Assembly (NCBI GenBank): GCA_030770545.1
Contig: CM061109.1
Location: 744,001-808,000 of the forward strand
Source of the DNA: Macropodus opercularis
Taxonomy: Eukaryota; Chordata; Actinopteri; Anabantiformes; Osphronemidae
Direction of reading: 5' to 3'
Length of the DNA: 64,000 nucleotides
Position 1 is the stretch's first letter. The number at the start of each line of letters is the position of its first letter. Positions 1-13,400 of this stretch are shown piece by piece. The translations under genes were made by a program, and so were the position numbers. The notes below the pieces were generated by a model. That model was given only the letters and a program-made list of their open reading frames with translations. It made no database searches and had not been told where the DNA came from.

Positions 1-2222
1 CAAAGCACAACTCAAGCTTTCTAAAGCATGAAAGTGTGGTGCACCTGTTTGAGTGAACTGGAGCTTTACTCATTTCTTTTTAGTTTTCTCTCTCTACAGG
101 AATATAATGTGGAACGAAGAGCTGTAATCATAAATACGACTGCGTTTCTGTGTTTGACTTTTGGCCGACATGTCAAATGATGACATTCTAAAATTGCAAA
201 AGCAGCAAACTGGGGGATTTTAGGTTTTAGGCTACAAAAACTTTCATGAACTCTGTATATGTCACTTTATTGAACTGAATGAAATGAAATAGTGTTACCC
301 ACCTTTTTCAATAGAAAGACATGAGTGAACACTGTTTAAACACTGCTTAAAGCTCCAATATGACTGAGATGTAAATGATGAGGAACATTTGCAGGAAGCT
401 GTCAGTGTGAGGACGCTTCTAACGTCCTGTTCCCCTCGTATGAGAGGCGACTGTCTCAGCCTGACTCGGATTCTCCCATAAGAACCATGATATTACACAC
501 AGCAGATGGCTGTGAGTCCATCCACAGCGCAGGGCTTGCTCACGTGTGTTTCTACCGTTTCATCCGCAACCAAACTAATTGTATATGTTATTTTCCATAA
601 TGAATCAAAGGCAACGTTAGACTCTGTCCACTGCAGCTTTGAGCGTTGGGGATTTTCCATTCCTGGCTGCGTTGATCTAATTAACTATTTATTTATTCAC
701 ATCAAGCGCAGGTTTGTACCAGCATGGTTCAGTCCCTGTGAATTCAGCACAAGATAAACGCAGATTTCTGGGAAGGTGGGCATGAAGTGCTTACATTACT
801 TTAGTTCCTGTAAAACATCTGTGTTTTTATCTTAGACTGCGTGTTTGCTCAACCTCAGTCTTAACAAACAATTGGAAACAAAGTAGAGCAGTAGCCAAAA
901 AGACACAATAATCCTGAAAAGAAAACATTTATGCAACCTTTGAGGGATTATCAACTGGTGGTAACTATCCATTCTCTGGCTCCTGCTGTTTTCTCTTCAG
1001 ATTCTGCATCGGTGCTGTGTTGGATTTGTTTTGGATGTCACGCTTGTCCTTGCTGTGTTTTGATATACCGTACCTCGCTGTGAGCTGCCCTCGTGATTTT
1101 TGAACTTCACACTGTTGTCTTTTTGGGGTTTTAAAGTTGAAGCGTCATGGGAAAGCCTATCGTCTTTCCTCTTAGCATTTCCTCATCCTTTTTATTATTA
1201 CGTCTCCCACCCTTCCTTTGCCTCATCCTTATCTAAATGAGCTTTCATTATTGTTTCCGGCTCCATCTTCCTTTCTTCAGAGTAATTCTTCGCTTTATAT
1301 CTTTTACCGTGTGAGGTGAGCAGGAAAAGGCACATTATGCTTCACTTCTATAGGCGGCCGGGTGTTGAGCGCTTTGCCTGTGAGTCATTCTCTTCACTAA
1401 GGGATGATGTCATCCTCCAATGTGGAAAAGTTACCTAATTCGAGGCATTCACCCATGGCAGACTCCGTGATAAGAATGCCAAGCTGCGTTGGGGCTGTCT
1501 TCAACACTGCAAAGATCGCAATCCAATCATTGCAACATGCACATCCAGGCACGTCTGCACCGGTACGAGCGGCTGAGAAACGTTTCATAGACAAAAGCTG
1601 TGGAGTAGTCCAACTGTGGGAATATATTTTCTATTTTATATTTTGAGCAGGAACAGCGCATGGCTTGGTCAGAGTTGATTCCACACAGCTAGCTGCTATA
1701 TGGGCCATGCACGAGTTCCTTCACAGCAGCTGTGTTTACATCCAGATTAGGCTGATACAGGAAAACAGGCTGCAGTCCAGCCGCTGTGTCTTCTTCCCCT
1801 TGTTGGCTTTCATCTCACCCCTATGCTGCAGGAACAACACCTTGGCTTGAAAGGTTTGAGTGCTTCAAGCGCCTTAACTCTATGACCCCACCGATGTCAT
1901 ATTCTATGACACCATGTAACAGGCATAGGTTTATATTCTCATATTCACATTCAGATTATACTCTTTATGCACAGACTATGTCTGTTGGATTATTTCCATT
2001 CAGATATGCAGCACTAAACTGAATTTGAACTCACTCTGGAATACTTACTGTTGTAACCTACAGTAGATTTGCTGGAGCAAGTCCGATTCACGTTGTGCAG
2101 GGAACGTAAGTGGGATCTATGCATCTCACCTGCTCTCGACATGTTCAGGATGCCGGTGCATCAGACACCACCTAAAAAGTGCAAAATTTAGACGACGTAA
2201 TTTTATCACAGATGTTTTGAAA
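1..2222. other. gene-free sequence, no feature seen
   Basis: Only short uncorrelated open frames (up to 83 codons) on both strands. No splice-consistent exon, RNA gene or repeat recognised. Confidence 0.6.
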
Positions 2223-3544
2223 TGTTCTTGGGTTCTTTCTCCTTATGTAGCTCTACAGGCCTTGGGATGGTCTTGGGTTATTTCTCCTTATGTAGCTCTA
2301 CAGGCCTTGGGATGGTCTTGGGTTCTTTCTCCTTGGGTAGCTCTACAGGCCTTGGGATGTTCTTGGGTTATTTCTCCTTATGTAGCTCTACAGGCCTTGG
2401 GATGGTCTTGGGTTCTTTCTCCTTATGTAGCTCTACAGGCCTTGGGATGGTCTTGGGTTCTTTCTCCTTATGTAGCTCTACAGGCCTTGGGATGGTCTTG
2501 GGTTCTTTCTCCTTATGTAGCTCTACAGGCCTTGGGATGGTCTTGGGTTCTTTCTCCTTATGTAGCTCTACAGGCCTTGGGATGGTCTTGGGTTCTTTCT
2601 CCTTGGGTAGCTCTACAGGCCTTGGGATGTTCTTGGGTTATTTCTCCTTATGTAGCTCTACAGGCCTTGGGATGGTCTTGGGTTCTTTCTCCTTATGTAG
2701 CTCTACAGGCCTTGGGATGGTCTTGGGTTCTTTCTCCTTGGGTAGCTCTACAGGCCTTGGGATGTTCTTGGGTTCTTTCTCCTTATGTAGCTCTACAGGC
2801 CTTGGGATGGTCTTGGGTTCTTTCTCCTTGGGTAGCTCTACAGGCCTTGGGATGGTCTTGGGTTCTTTCTCCTTATGTAGCTCTACAGGCCTTGGGATGG
2901 TCTTGGGTTCTTTCTCCTTGGGTAGCTCTACAGGCCTTGGGATGTTCTTGGGTTATTTCTCCTTATGTAGCTCTACAGGCCTTGGGATGGTCTTGGGTTC
3001 TTTCTCCTTGGGTAGCTCTACAGGCCTTGGGATGTTCTTGGGTTATTTCTCCTTATGTAGCTCTACAGGCCTTGGGATGGTCTTGGGTTCTTTCTCCTTG
3101 GGTAGCTCTACAGGCCTTGGGATGGTCTTGGGTTCTTTCTCCTTATGTAGCTCTACAGGCCTTGGGATGGTCTTGGGTTCTTTCTCCTTGGGTAGCTCTA
3201 CAGGCCTTGGGATGTTCTTGGGTTATTTCTCCTTATGTAGCTCTACAGGCCTTGGGATGGTCTTGGGTTCTTTCTCCTTGGGTAGCTCTACAGGCCTTGG
3301 GATGTTCTTGGGTTATTTCTCCTTATGTAGCTCTACAGGCCTTGGGATGGTCTTGGGTTCTTTCTCCTTGGGTAGCTCTACAGGCCTTGGGATGGTCTTG
3401 GGTTCTTTCTCCTTATGTAGCTCTACAGGCCTTGGGATGGTCTTGGGTTCTTTCTCCTTGGGTAGCTCTACAGGCCTTGGGATGTTCTTGGGTTATTTCT
3501 CCTTATGTAGCTCTACAGGCCTTGGGATGGTCTTGGGTTCTTTC
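2223..3544. repeat. 45-bp minisatellite, about 29.4 copies
   Basis: A 45-bp unit (containing CTTATGTAGCTCTACAGGCC) is repeated head-to-tail without visible indels. Three substitution classes recur: TTATG/TTGGG, GGGATGG/GGGATGT and GGGTTC/GGGTTA. Units 16-21 and 22-27 show the same order of variant types, giving a 270-bp higher-order repeat, and units 28-29 start a third round. The unit contains no CpG. Because 45 is a multiple of three, two plus-strand frames stay open throughout, but one has no ATG at its start and neither resembles a known protein. Confidence 0.98.
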
Positions 3545-6500
3545 AAAAAAGGAGGAAGAAAGGGGGACAAGAGCGCCCTCCAGGGGTTGGAGGGCCGAAC
3601 TGTTACACACTGTGGGTTTCAGGGCTAAGCAGAGGAAGCCCAGTCAAACCAGTGCAGCTCAGAAAGCCGCTAAGAGGGCAGCTATCTAAAATACGTGTCA
3701 TTGAAAACTCTCACCTGATCTGAAATGTATGTTATGCTTAATGTGAACTGCACTGTTGTGTGCACAAGTGTGAACCAGAGAGCACACACCTGAACAATGA
3801 CCTTGTTCAGGTGTGTGATGCTCCCTGTTCGACTAACCCCTATAGCCATTCACACAAAGCGTACGTGACCGTGCACGTGGGTTTCATGGCTACGAAGAAG
3901 AGCAGGACGTCTGAATGTCTGCTCGTTGCCTCAAGCCTCGTTTATTATGCCCAGCAGGTCAGATCACTCGCACCGAGGGACCCTCCACCTCCGTGTGCGT
4001 CACGTAATATCCGAACACTGGGTAATTAAGGACACATGCCATAGAACTACAACAGTTATGCTTTTATAAAACACAAAATAAAAGGACATGCTGTGCTATC
4101 AGAATTATAAACAAGACACCGTTACTAGTTGTGTCTGCACGCCATTCATTTCCTCAGTTTTCATGTTCTGTGCTGTGCTCTGCTCTCTTCAGCCCTATTC
4201 CCTCACCGTTCAGCCCAGACTCTGGCAGCCCCTCCACCCATTGCATTTTACTTTTCCAGCTGTTGGTAATCATGCAGGTGGCTGATTGGCTGACAAACCC
4301 AGCTGCTGGCTAATGGGAACATTTCTGCATGTCCAGCTGCAGGAAGGAAGATGGACTGCAGTCAAAAGGAAAAGGTGACAATCACACCCCCTCCTACGCA
4401 AGCCACAACACTCACTGCACAAAACCTCAGTGGAAAGGAAGGGATTAAACGGTTGAACTTTCCCATGCACCCCTCCACCCTGAGTCCCGTAATGTAATCA
4501 CCACCACTATCAGAATCATCAGGGTCATTTTGTAAAGATTCGCGAGGTGGGCTCAGCCATTATTAAGCACGTGACGCCATGTCTGTGGTGATGTGAGGTC
4601 CATGCTGTGTCTTTGTTTGGATGCCTTACAAAAGGCCCGGTTGGTCTCCCACTGTCGGCCCATATGTGGCCTCTACGACTCGTCCAACTTCACTCCTTGA
4701 AATCTCGAAGGCCCCAGAACAAACAGTCAAGCCTGGGGGAGCCTCCCGTGGTTTTCTTACCCTGTAAATTCCATTACAAGGAACACATATTGCTCCTTAA
4801 TATAGCTTCAACACGGCCTCAGAAAATAGCAGATTGCAGGTCTATTCGCTTGTCGTGTCTACATGACAGAACAACGACTCGGACTATGCAGCAGCTAAAT
4901 GAATTAAACACACAAACCTGTTCAAGCTGATTTTCATTCACTGTTATTTATTGTGTTGATTGGTACTTAGCAACAGGTCAAAACATCAAGTATTTCAGTA
5001 CAAAACATATTTGTACATATACAGTAAAATGTGACAACATTGAGTAAACCAATGAGTAAACTGAAAAATACACAAGTAAGTAAAATACGAGTTAAACCTC
5101 CTTCTGCTGAAATCGAGCCTTACACAGTCGACTCGTCAGACACAGGACGTGCAGCGCGAAGTATTAGCACTTCTGGATGATTTATGTTACAATAGCTGCA
5201 TCCATAGGAGTCAGAACAACTGCCAGCACGCGCTACAGGAGACCACGAAGGATTTCTTTACCGTGAGCAAGACAATTTTGCAGCGGTAGGTTGACGATAA
5301 GGTGTTTAAACCAGTGTTTAAACCGTACAATACATACAGTATGCACCAAAAATAAGAAGAACAATAGCACCACAGCTATTCTCATCCAAGCGCCACGTGT
5401 CCCGACAGGGTCTTTAAAGCTTCTGAAACGTGGGTGGAGCAGGACTACACCCAGAACCTTAAGGTAAAGTAAATGCACGGCGGAGCCTATAGATCAGCTC
5501 TGTTCTGTCCTTCGCTCACAGACAAGCTGGGAGCAGATGCACCGTTTGCCTCAGACAGACTGTACGTGAAAATGGTTTGACCTCTTCAAAGGCTGCTAAT
5601 GCCTTAGACTTTGAAAAGTGACAGTGAGATGCTCATATTGCCAAACAAGAACAACGACTACAACACACTCTCATTTGCTCTTTTCTTCCCTGAGGTCTGT
5701 GACCAAGTCTGGCAGCGTCTGCTGGCGGTGCCTGCTGTGATGTGACAAATAGTCAGACAGCATCGAGTTGCAGCAACATCGTCTGAGCCAAGCAGGCTCA
5801 AAAAACAGACACGGACCTCCTGCTGTGATCCACTGTTTGGACGTCACAACACGCACGTCTCTTCACCTCGCTTGGCTTTTCCTGATGTCGCCTCAGCCCA
5901 TCAGATATAACAGTCTGCTTGGTTTCAGCCTTGGCATTTTAAATCCGCCACTGATTATTTGTCAAGGATAAAGTCTTGGGGCATCAAATATGACAAACTG
6001 AATATCATTCTTTGTTTCATCTTTGCATCTATGTCAAGGCTAAAGGGAGAATTAGAACAGACCACACAGCAAGACTGTAATGATTAACACACAAAGACAG
6101 GCTGATTTCACATTAGCACAGGAATCGCAGTGCAGTACTGTAAGAAATAAACTCAATACATTAACGTCTAACATGGTCTCGATCACAGCCACCAACCCAT
6201 CGATTCTGGACTGTGTTCCAGTTGTACAGCACATCATCAGTCATCACAAAATGATCAAACCAGATAAAGCTTGGATGACTGAGGACAGAGGAGACCATCC
6301 GTGTCTGGACAAACTGCAAAACAAATGATGTGTTTTACATATTAGCATATCCAGTGGAAAAGATGTGTCATTGCATCAATGAGTCACTCTTTCTTCTTTT
6401 CCTTTTTCCCTCCACATTTCAAAGGCTTCGTTTCATCAGCGTCTTTTAAAGATTTAGCAATCGCTCACGAGAGAATAGAAGTTGACTTATAACTACAGGA

Positions 6501-8550
6501 ACGAAGTGTAAACACAGGCAGGGAATTAACCTCCCAATCAAAAATGTTATATTTGATTTATTTTATGCAGATTCCATATTTTTATTTTTGTGGTTAAAAA
6601 CGTGAGTAGATGGAAAACAAAAACTGGCATCTGTCCATATTGGACTAGCGGAAAAACGCTCGTCAGACGCTCGTTGTGTTGATTAAACTGGTCTGAAGCA
6701 CAGAAACACATAAAAACGCCAATGGAGCTGGTTTTGCACTTTTAGTTCTGGTCGTGTTAACACAGCCACACAAGAAAAAGGAGAACTTAGTGAGGATTAA
6801 CGGGCCTAGAGTAGGTCTGTAACAATCACATGCTGGGACCATGACATCCAAGAAACTCTGTGGACCTCCACAAAGCAAATACCAGATACATGGCATCACA
6901 AATCAGTACTCAGACATAAACACAGTAGCAGTGGAAGCTACAGTGGCACAACCTTCTAGCACAGGTGGTGAATCCATCCAGACTAAGCAACTAAACCAAC
7001 GGGATCAGGAACCCAGTGGTCAGTCTTCTCTCTCACAGAGCTTCTAGAAAGTCCATCATGTCTGAACTGTTGGAGTGATCAGACTAAAGCCCTGCCGTGA
7101 GGGTCACAGGTCCTGATCTCAGAACAGACAACACATGGCTGATACCTTGCCAGTGGTGAAGCATTGTGGTGACATCATCATGTTATTGAATGTCCCAATG
7201 TCCTCACTGGAACATCGACATGTACTCGTATTGAAGGCAGGATAAATTAAGGTGGGGTAGGAAAGAGATTTTCCGCTCCATGTGCTTTGGTTTGTAAGAT
7301 AAGCTCACGATTCTGTTTTCGACCGACGACCAGTTTTCCAAGGTCCAACTAAGTTAAAACCACATTTAATGACGATAATTAATAGTTTCAAAAGATAAGC
7401 CCTGTTCCAGCGTCTCCTGAAATTCAAGCATCGGCTCAGGAGACTTTACCGGGCGTGTTAGGGAGGATTGTTTGCAGCCCTGCGTGCTGGATGCTCTGTG
7501 GGTTTCTGTGAGTGTGGTAACAGATGCCAAGTTCCAATCTCGCCAAGTAGAAAGTCATAAATTACCGTCCATGTGATGCTGAAGCGGCTCCGTGCTCATT
7601 TCTATTCCAATACAATGCGGTTTTATTGCTTATCTATTCCTTGCCTGTGGCAAACCCTTAATAATATTTACGTCAGTCACGCTGGTGTGTGGCGCTTTTT
7701 CTCCCGCTCTTCTGCGAGAGGCTGTGTTTACCACGTTGGACATGGACCGGTCACTCCATGACTGCAGCTCTCCTGTTTGAGGGAGGACGGTAGGAAGTCA
7801 GTCCAAAACCTTCCGGTGGCATCAGGCTGGGATGCCACCGGAAGCCTACAGAAACGGTCTGGTGTTCCTTTGAATGTCTAGTCGTGTGTTGAAAGGCACA
7901 ACGAAGGTTCTGCTGTTAATCTACCAGCCTCTATGTCAAAACTAAATTCTGTGAGGTGACGTGTTAACAGGCTCACACATTCACTCAAGGTCACGCTGGA
8001 TTTAGTGTCGACCAAACACGACGTTTGATGATGTCATGTGTTTTGTGAAAACATATCTCAGGTAACTGAGAGCTAAGAATCAGGACCAAAGAACAAAACA
8101 ACAACTCTCTGACTAAAGAAGTCAAAGTTGACACATGCCACAAAATTAAGGCTTCTCCTGAAACTAAAAGGTCAGGAGGGCAAATGGGCCACAAATCAAA
8201 ATGGCAACTTTCTGTAAAGAACAAATTATCAATTTTACAACTATCAATATTACAAGTTATCCATGTTGGAGCACATGGAGTAAATCAGCAGTTGGTGTGT
8301 GGACAGTTCACTAAAACCTCTTCAGTGGTTGGATACTTTGGCACCTGAAAAGTTTAAATACACGGTAAAGAAAAAGCTCTAGTTGTCACAAGGCAATAAA
8401 GATGGTGTTTAAGCAAATGGAGGAAAAGTCAGACGATGCTGGTTCACATCTCTGAAATATGTAAAGCTAGATAACAATAAACATCAACAGCACAAACGAA
8501 CAACTGTTGAGAAGCTACAGACGACTACTGCACCAACACGGTGCCCCCAG
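3545..8550. other. gene-free sequence between the two minisatellites
   Basis: Apart from the hairpin at 7810-7844 I see nothing supportable. Short open frames show no family motif. Confidence 0.6.
7810..7844. repeat. perfect 14-bp inverted repeat (hairpin)
   Basis: Arms CTTCCGGTGGCATC (7810-7823) and GATGCCACCGGAAG (7831-7844) are exact reverse complements around a 7-nt loop AGGCTGG. No A-tail or flanking duplication was seen and pairing does not extend outward. Confidence 0.9.
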
Positions 8551-10450
8551 ACTGAAACCGCATCCGGTGCGTTGGCATCGTCTTCTAGCGGAGACATCAG
8601 ACTGAAAACGCGTCCGGTGCCTTGGCATCGTCTTCTAGCGGAGACATCAGACTGAAACCGCGTCCGGTGCGTTGGCATCGTCTTCTAGCGGAGACATCAG
8701 ACTGAAAACGCGTCCGGTGCGTTGGCATCGTCTTCTAGCGGAGACATCAGACTGAAAACGCGTCCGGTGCGTTGGCATCGTCTTCTAGCGGAGACATGAG
8801 ACTGAAACCACGTCCGGTGCGTTGGCATCGTCTTCTAGCGGAGACATCAGACTGAAACCGCGTCCGGTGCCTTGGCATCGTCTTCTAGCGGAGACATCAG
8901 ACTGAAAACGCGTCCGGTGCGTTGGCATCGTCTTCTAGCGGAGACATCAGACTGAAAACGCGTCCGGTGCCTTGGCATCGTCTTCTAGCGGAGACATCAG
9001 ACTGAAAACGCGTCCGGTGCGTTGGCATCGTCTTCTAGCGGAGACATCAGACTGAAAACGCGTCCGGTGCCTTGGCATCGTCTTCTAGCGGAGACATCAG
9101 ACTGAAAACGCGTCCGGTGCGTTGGCATCGTCTTCTAGCGGAGACATCAGACTGAAAACGCGTCCGGTGCCTTGGCATCGTCTTCTAGCGGAGACATCAG
9201 ACTGAAACCGCGTCCGGTGCGTTGGCATCGTCTTCTAGCGGAGACATCAGACTGAAAACGCGTCCGGTGCCTTGGCATCGTCTTCTAGCGGAGACATCAG
9301 ACTGAAACCGCGTCCGGTGCCTTGGCATCGTCTTCTAGCGGAGACATCAGACTGAAACCGCGTCCGGTGCCTTGGCATCGTCTTCTAGCGGAGACATCAG
9401 ACTGAAAACGCGTCCGGTGCCTTGGCATCGTCTTCTAGCGGAGACATCAGACTGAAACCGCGTCCGGTGCGTTGGCATCGTCTTCTAGCGGAGACATCAG
9501 ACTGAAACCGCGTCCGGTGCCTTGGCATCGTCTTCTAGAGGAGACATGAGACTGAAAACGCGTCCGGTGCGTTGGCATCGTCTTCTAGCGGAGACATCAG
9601 ACTGAAAACGCGTCCGGTGCGTTGGCATCGTGTTCTAGCGGAGACATCAGACTGAAACCGCGTCCGGTGCCTTGGCATCGTCTTCTAGCGGAGACATCAG
9701 ACTGAAACCGCGTCCGGTGCGTTGGCATCGTCTTCTAGCGGAGACATCAGACTGAAAACGCGTCCGGTGCGTTGGCATCGTCTTCTAGCGGAGACATCAG
9801 ACTGAAAACGCGTCCGGTGCCTTGGCATCGTCTTCTAGAGGAGACATCAGACTGAAAACGCGTCCGGTGCGTTGGCATCGTCTTCTAGCGGAGACATCAG
9901 ACTGAAACCGCGTCCGGTGCGTTGGCATCGTCTTCTAGAGGAGACATCAGACTGAAACCGCGTCCGGTGCGTTGGCATCGTCTTCTAGCGGAGACATCAG
10001 ACTGAAACCGCGTCCGGTGCCTTGGCATCGTCTTCTAGAGGAGACATGAGACTGAAAACGCGTCCGGTGCGTTGGCATCGTCTTCTAGCGGAGACATCAG
10101 ACTGAAAACGCGTCCGGTGCGTTGGCATCGTGTTCTAGCGGAGACATCAGACTGAAACCGCGTCCGGTGCCTTGGCATCGTCTTCTAGCGGAGACATCAG
10201 ACTGAAACCGCGTCCGGTGCGTTGGCATCGTCTTCTAGCGGAGACATCAGACTGAAAACGCGTCCGGTGCGTTGGCATCGTCTTCTAGCGGAGACATCAG
10301 ACTGAAAACGCGTCCGGTGCCTTGGCATCGTCTTCTAGAGGAGACATCAGACTGAAAACGCGTCCGGTGCGTTGGCATCGTCTTCTAGCGGAGACATGAG
10401 ACTGAAAACGCGTCCGGTGCGTTGGCATCGTCTTCTAGCGGAGACATCAG
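8551..10450. repeat. 50-bp CpG-dense minisatellite, 38 copies
   Basis: Exactly 38 head-to-tail 50-bp units without indels, each built around ACTGAAAACGCGTCCGGTGC and ending GGAGACATCAG. Variation is confined mainly to a few positions: A/C at base 8, G/C at base 21, TAGCG/TAGAG, TCTTC/TGTTC and CATCAG/CATGAG. Each typical unit has about five CpGs, giving the array CpG-island-like density. Units 19-27 and 29-37 match one for one (500-bp offset). Confidence 0.98.
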
Positions 10451-13400
10451 ACCGAAGACTGAAACACTGCTTGGGAATGGACATGTTCAACTTACTGGCT
10501 CAGTCCTACCTGCACGTTTTCCCAAATCACCGAAAACAGCAGCTAGTAAGACTCAGCCTGGATCCTTCAGTGCTAAACAACAAGGCCAGTGTCCAATCTT
10601 CTGTTTCTGTATCGTTTCAGCTCAGTGACGTCGAGGTTAAACGGGTGTGTGACAGATTTCTGGCTGGCTTTAAACGCCATCACATCACTGAGACTGCTCT
10701 GACGCTGTCTTGTTGGTTTCTGTGCTTATCTGTGTCCACTGTCACTGTTCCGGCCTTGAAGGAACAATGAGTAATAGCTTTGAGGCTTCACTCCAGGTGA
10801 CTGAACGATCAGAGCGTTCGATCCAGTGCTGGGTCCGGGGGCATGAGGCTGCCAGCAGAGGGAAACAGACAGCTCACCCCGACCTGCAGCTCCCTGACCA
10901 CCACGTTGTCAGGCCTTGTTTATGTGAACGTCTGGAACGTCTGGGTTCATTCCCCGCGTTTCTGATGCGTATGCAGCAATAAAGGCAGACGAGATTTGAT
11001 TAGTCAAGCAAAAGTACTGATGTGTTTAAAGAAATCTGCTGAGCTACTTGTCAGCTCCTGCCCGTTCCTCCATCTTCTCTGCTTCACTGCCTCAGGGACT
11101 AAAAACCACATAACCCACTGAATGAGGAGTTAGGCATCACACAAAAAGAACAGTCAGCCACATGTACACAAAGTTCTCTGACGACTGTGACTTTGCTTCA
11201 TGTTTCTATACATGGAAAATGGAAGATCATGAAGACAAAATGTGAACTTTTGCATTTCTCTGAGAGAATTAACAGGACTCCTTCCCCACAGCTTTTATGT
11301 CCAACTACCTCAAGTTGAAATCTTTGTCTAAATGCTCTTAAAAGCCTATTCCAGACACTTTATTCATGATACTATAAAAATGACGGATGGTCTCCTCATG
11401 AAAAACACATTCCTCCTCAGTCAACCCCCATCCTGTTACAGCTGAAGGTTTGGGCAGTTTCTTCACTCTGTATTTGCTGTAACATCCGAATCATCAGCTG
11501 ACGAAGAGGATTAAATGATGTAAGTGGTGGCTGTACCGTATCAGTTTAAGTCCCAATGGCTTTACAGGTGGACGAAGAGGATGAAGGACAGGGAGCCGGA
11601 CGTCTTTTTAAGCCTTGCTTCAGTCTGCTGCCATGTGAGAAGACAGGCAGTTATAAAAGGTGTAAGGAAGAGAAACACGTCATGCTCACGCACTTACAAT
11701 GACTGAAGAGGAAGCAAACAAGGGTCAAAGAAAGGTCAGCGAAGCCCAAAGCAGCGGCGATAGAGAGGAAAAAGGCCACTTTGACCTTTAAACGCTTGAT
11801 GCAGAAATGACCTGTGCCTTCATCCAGTTGAACAGCTGACTAGGAAGGAAAAAACTATGCAAACGAGGCCTTTTCATGATGATTTTGTGGCTCCTCGTCT
11901 TTGTGGACCTTTATTTCAGTTACATCCTGAGTCTCAGTTCAGTCTTGAATCCTTGTTCTGTGCTGGCGGCAGAACTCGGTGCGGCTCCGCTGGCCTGCTG
12001 TGTCCTGTTGCTGCCTACAGGTCGCTCACAAGAGTAACTAACTCATTAACCCTCTCTCAACACTCTCTGTGCTGCTCAGGTACACAACTAAAAGTGTTGC
12101 ATAAAAGAAGATGACATGAGGTATAATTTAAACACAAGTTCCTTGTTTGAATCAGTGGCTACAAAATGCAGAATATTTGATAGCAACTAACAGTCTCACA
12201 ATCCCTTCCTCTAGTTTCATACTTGTACTTACTCACATACTTACTTCTATAGGTTTAAATGATGTTTCGTGCGGATAATTGCTCCATGAAACGCTGAAGT
12301 TAATGAATATCTGTCAAGCGGTGACACGCAGCATCAAACTGTGCCCTGATATGCAGTGACAATACGATATTGTGGAGGGTGTAACACAATCCCATCCTCT
12401 CCCCACACTCCGTACTCCATCGCCATTATGGCCCGACACACAGATCTCTGTTACGCTCAGCTTTTCCCCCAGTGCATATTTCACGTAATGAGGGAGAGAA
12501 GCTGTCGTCTGGGTGTCGTTTGCACAAACAGACTGAACGTGGGAGTCGATGTTAGCTAACATCACTCCCAGAGCCGCTGACGCAAGCTCTACCGTGACCA
12601 CGCGTTTGTGCAGCCTCTCCACCTTCTACTGAGCTGGAAAATGCTGACAGGTTAAATATGGACAAACTCATTGCATTTGGTTGAGGAAGAGCTTGATAAG
12701 ACTATCATGTGGTTTGGAGCAGATATTGCCTCATGCCAGGCGGTGACCCGGCCGCTGGCTGCGAGTGTGACGTCAGTCTAGCTCCCCTGGCAGTGAAGGC
12801 CAGAGAAGGTGTCATGGAGGCAGCGGAGAGGACGAGTCACGCTGGGTGAAACCCTGAAGGTCCGTTAAGTGAGGGCGAGGACCTACACAAGCTCCCTTAT
12901 CAATAAATCAGTTCATGCATTATTATTACTGATAATTAGCTAACAACAGGATATCTTTTCACAAATATACTGTAACTCGTTAAACGATTTGATAATCCTT
13001 GTGTCCCACTTATCCAGATTTGTTTATATCAAGAACATTTGTCTCAACTTTGTTTGTTTTTTTAGTTTTTAACCTATTAAAGCCTGACAACACAAAAAAT
13101 AGCCAAAGATTCTTGGAAATGAAATATATAAAATAATAGGATTAAAACCCAAAACGCACCGATGGCAAACATGAAAGTATGTCAGCAGCACAGATCACAT
13201 TCCAACGCTTAAAAACCAGAAAACTCTGACGTCCACGTTGTTCAGGCTGCTGTTACGCGGTTCTGTGCATCATTACAGGTTAGCATGAATAATGCAGACA
13301 CTTCCACGAGGGCACATGCAAAATGTATGGTGACAGGACACATTGTGGTGCTAATAAGGTCACTTAAGGTCAAGCATCTTTGATTGAGAAAGAGTCACGC

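Noticed and set aside
2222..3628. 468-codon plus-strand frame with an ATG in every repeat
   Set aside because: Openness follows from a 45-bp stop-free repeat unit. The unit shows no codon-level constraint, no flanking exon signals and no known homologue.
2223..10450. CRISPR-like arrays
   Set aside because: Units are contiguous tandem repeats with no unique spacers, in a vertebrate genome.
10372..10770. 132-codon frame starting in the 50-bp minisatellite
   Set aside because: It begins with repeat-derived residues and runs into unique sequence without any recognisable domain; a chance frame.
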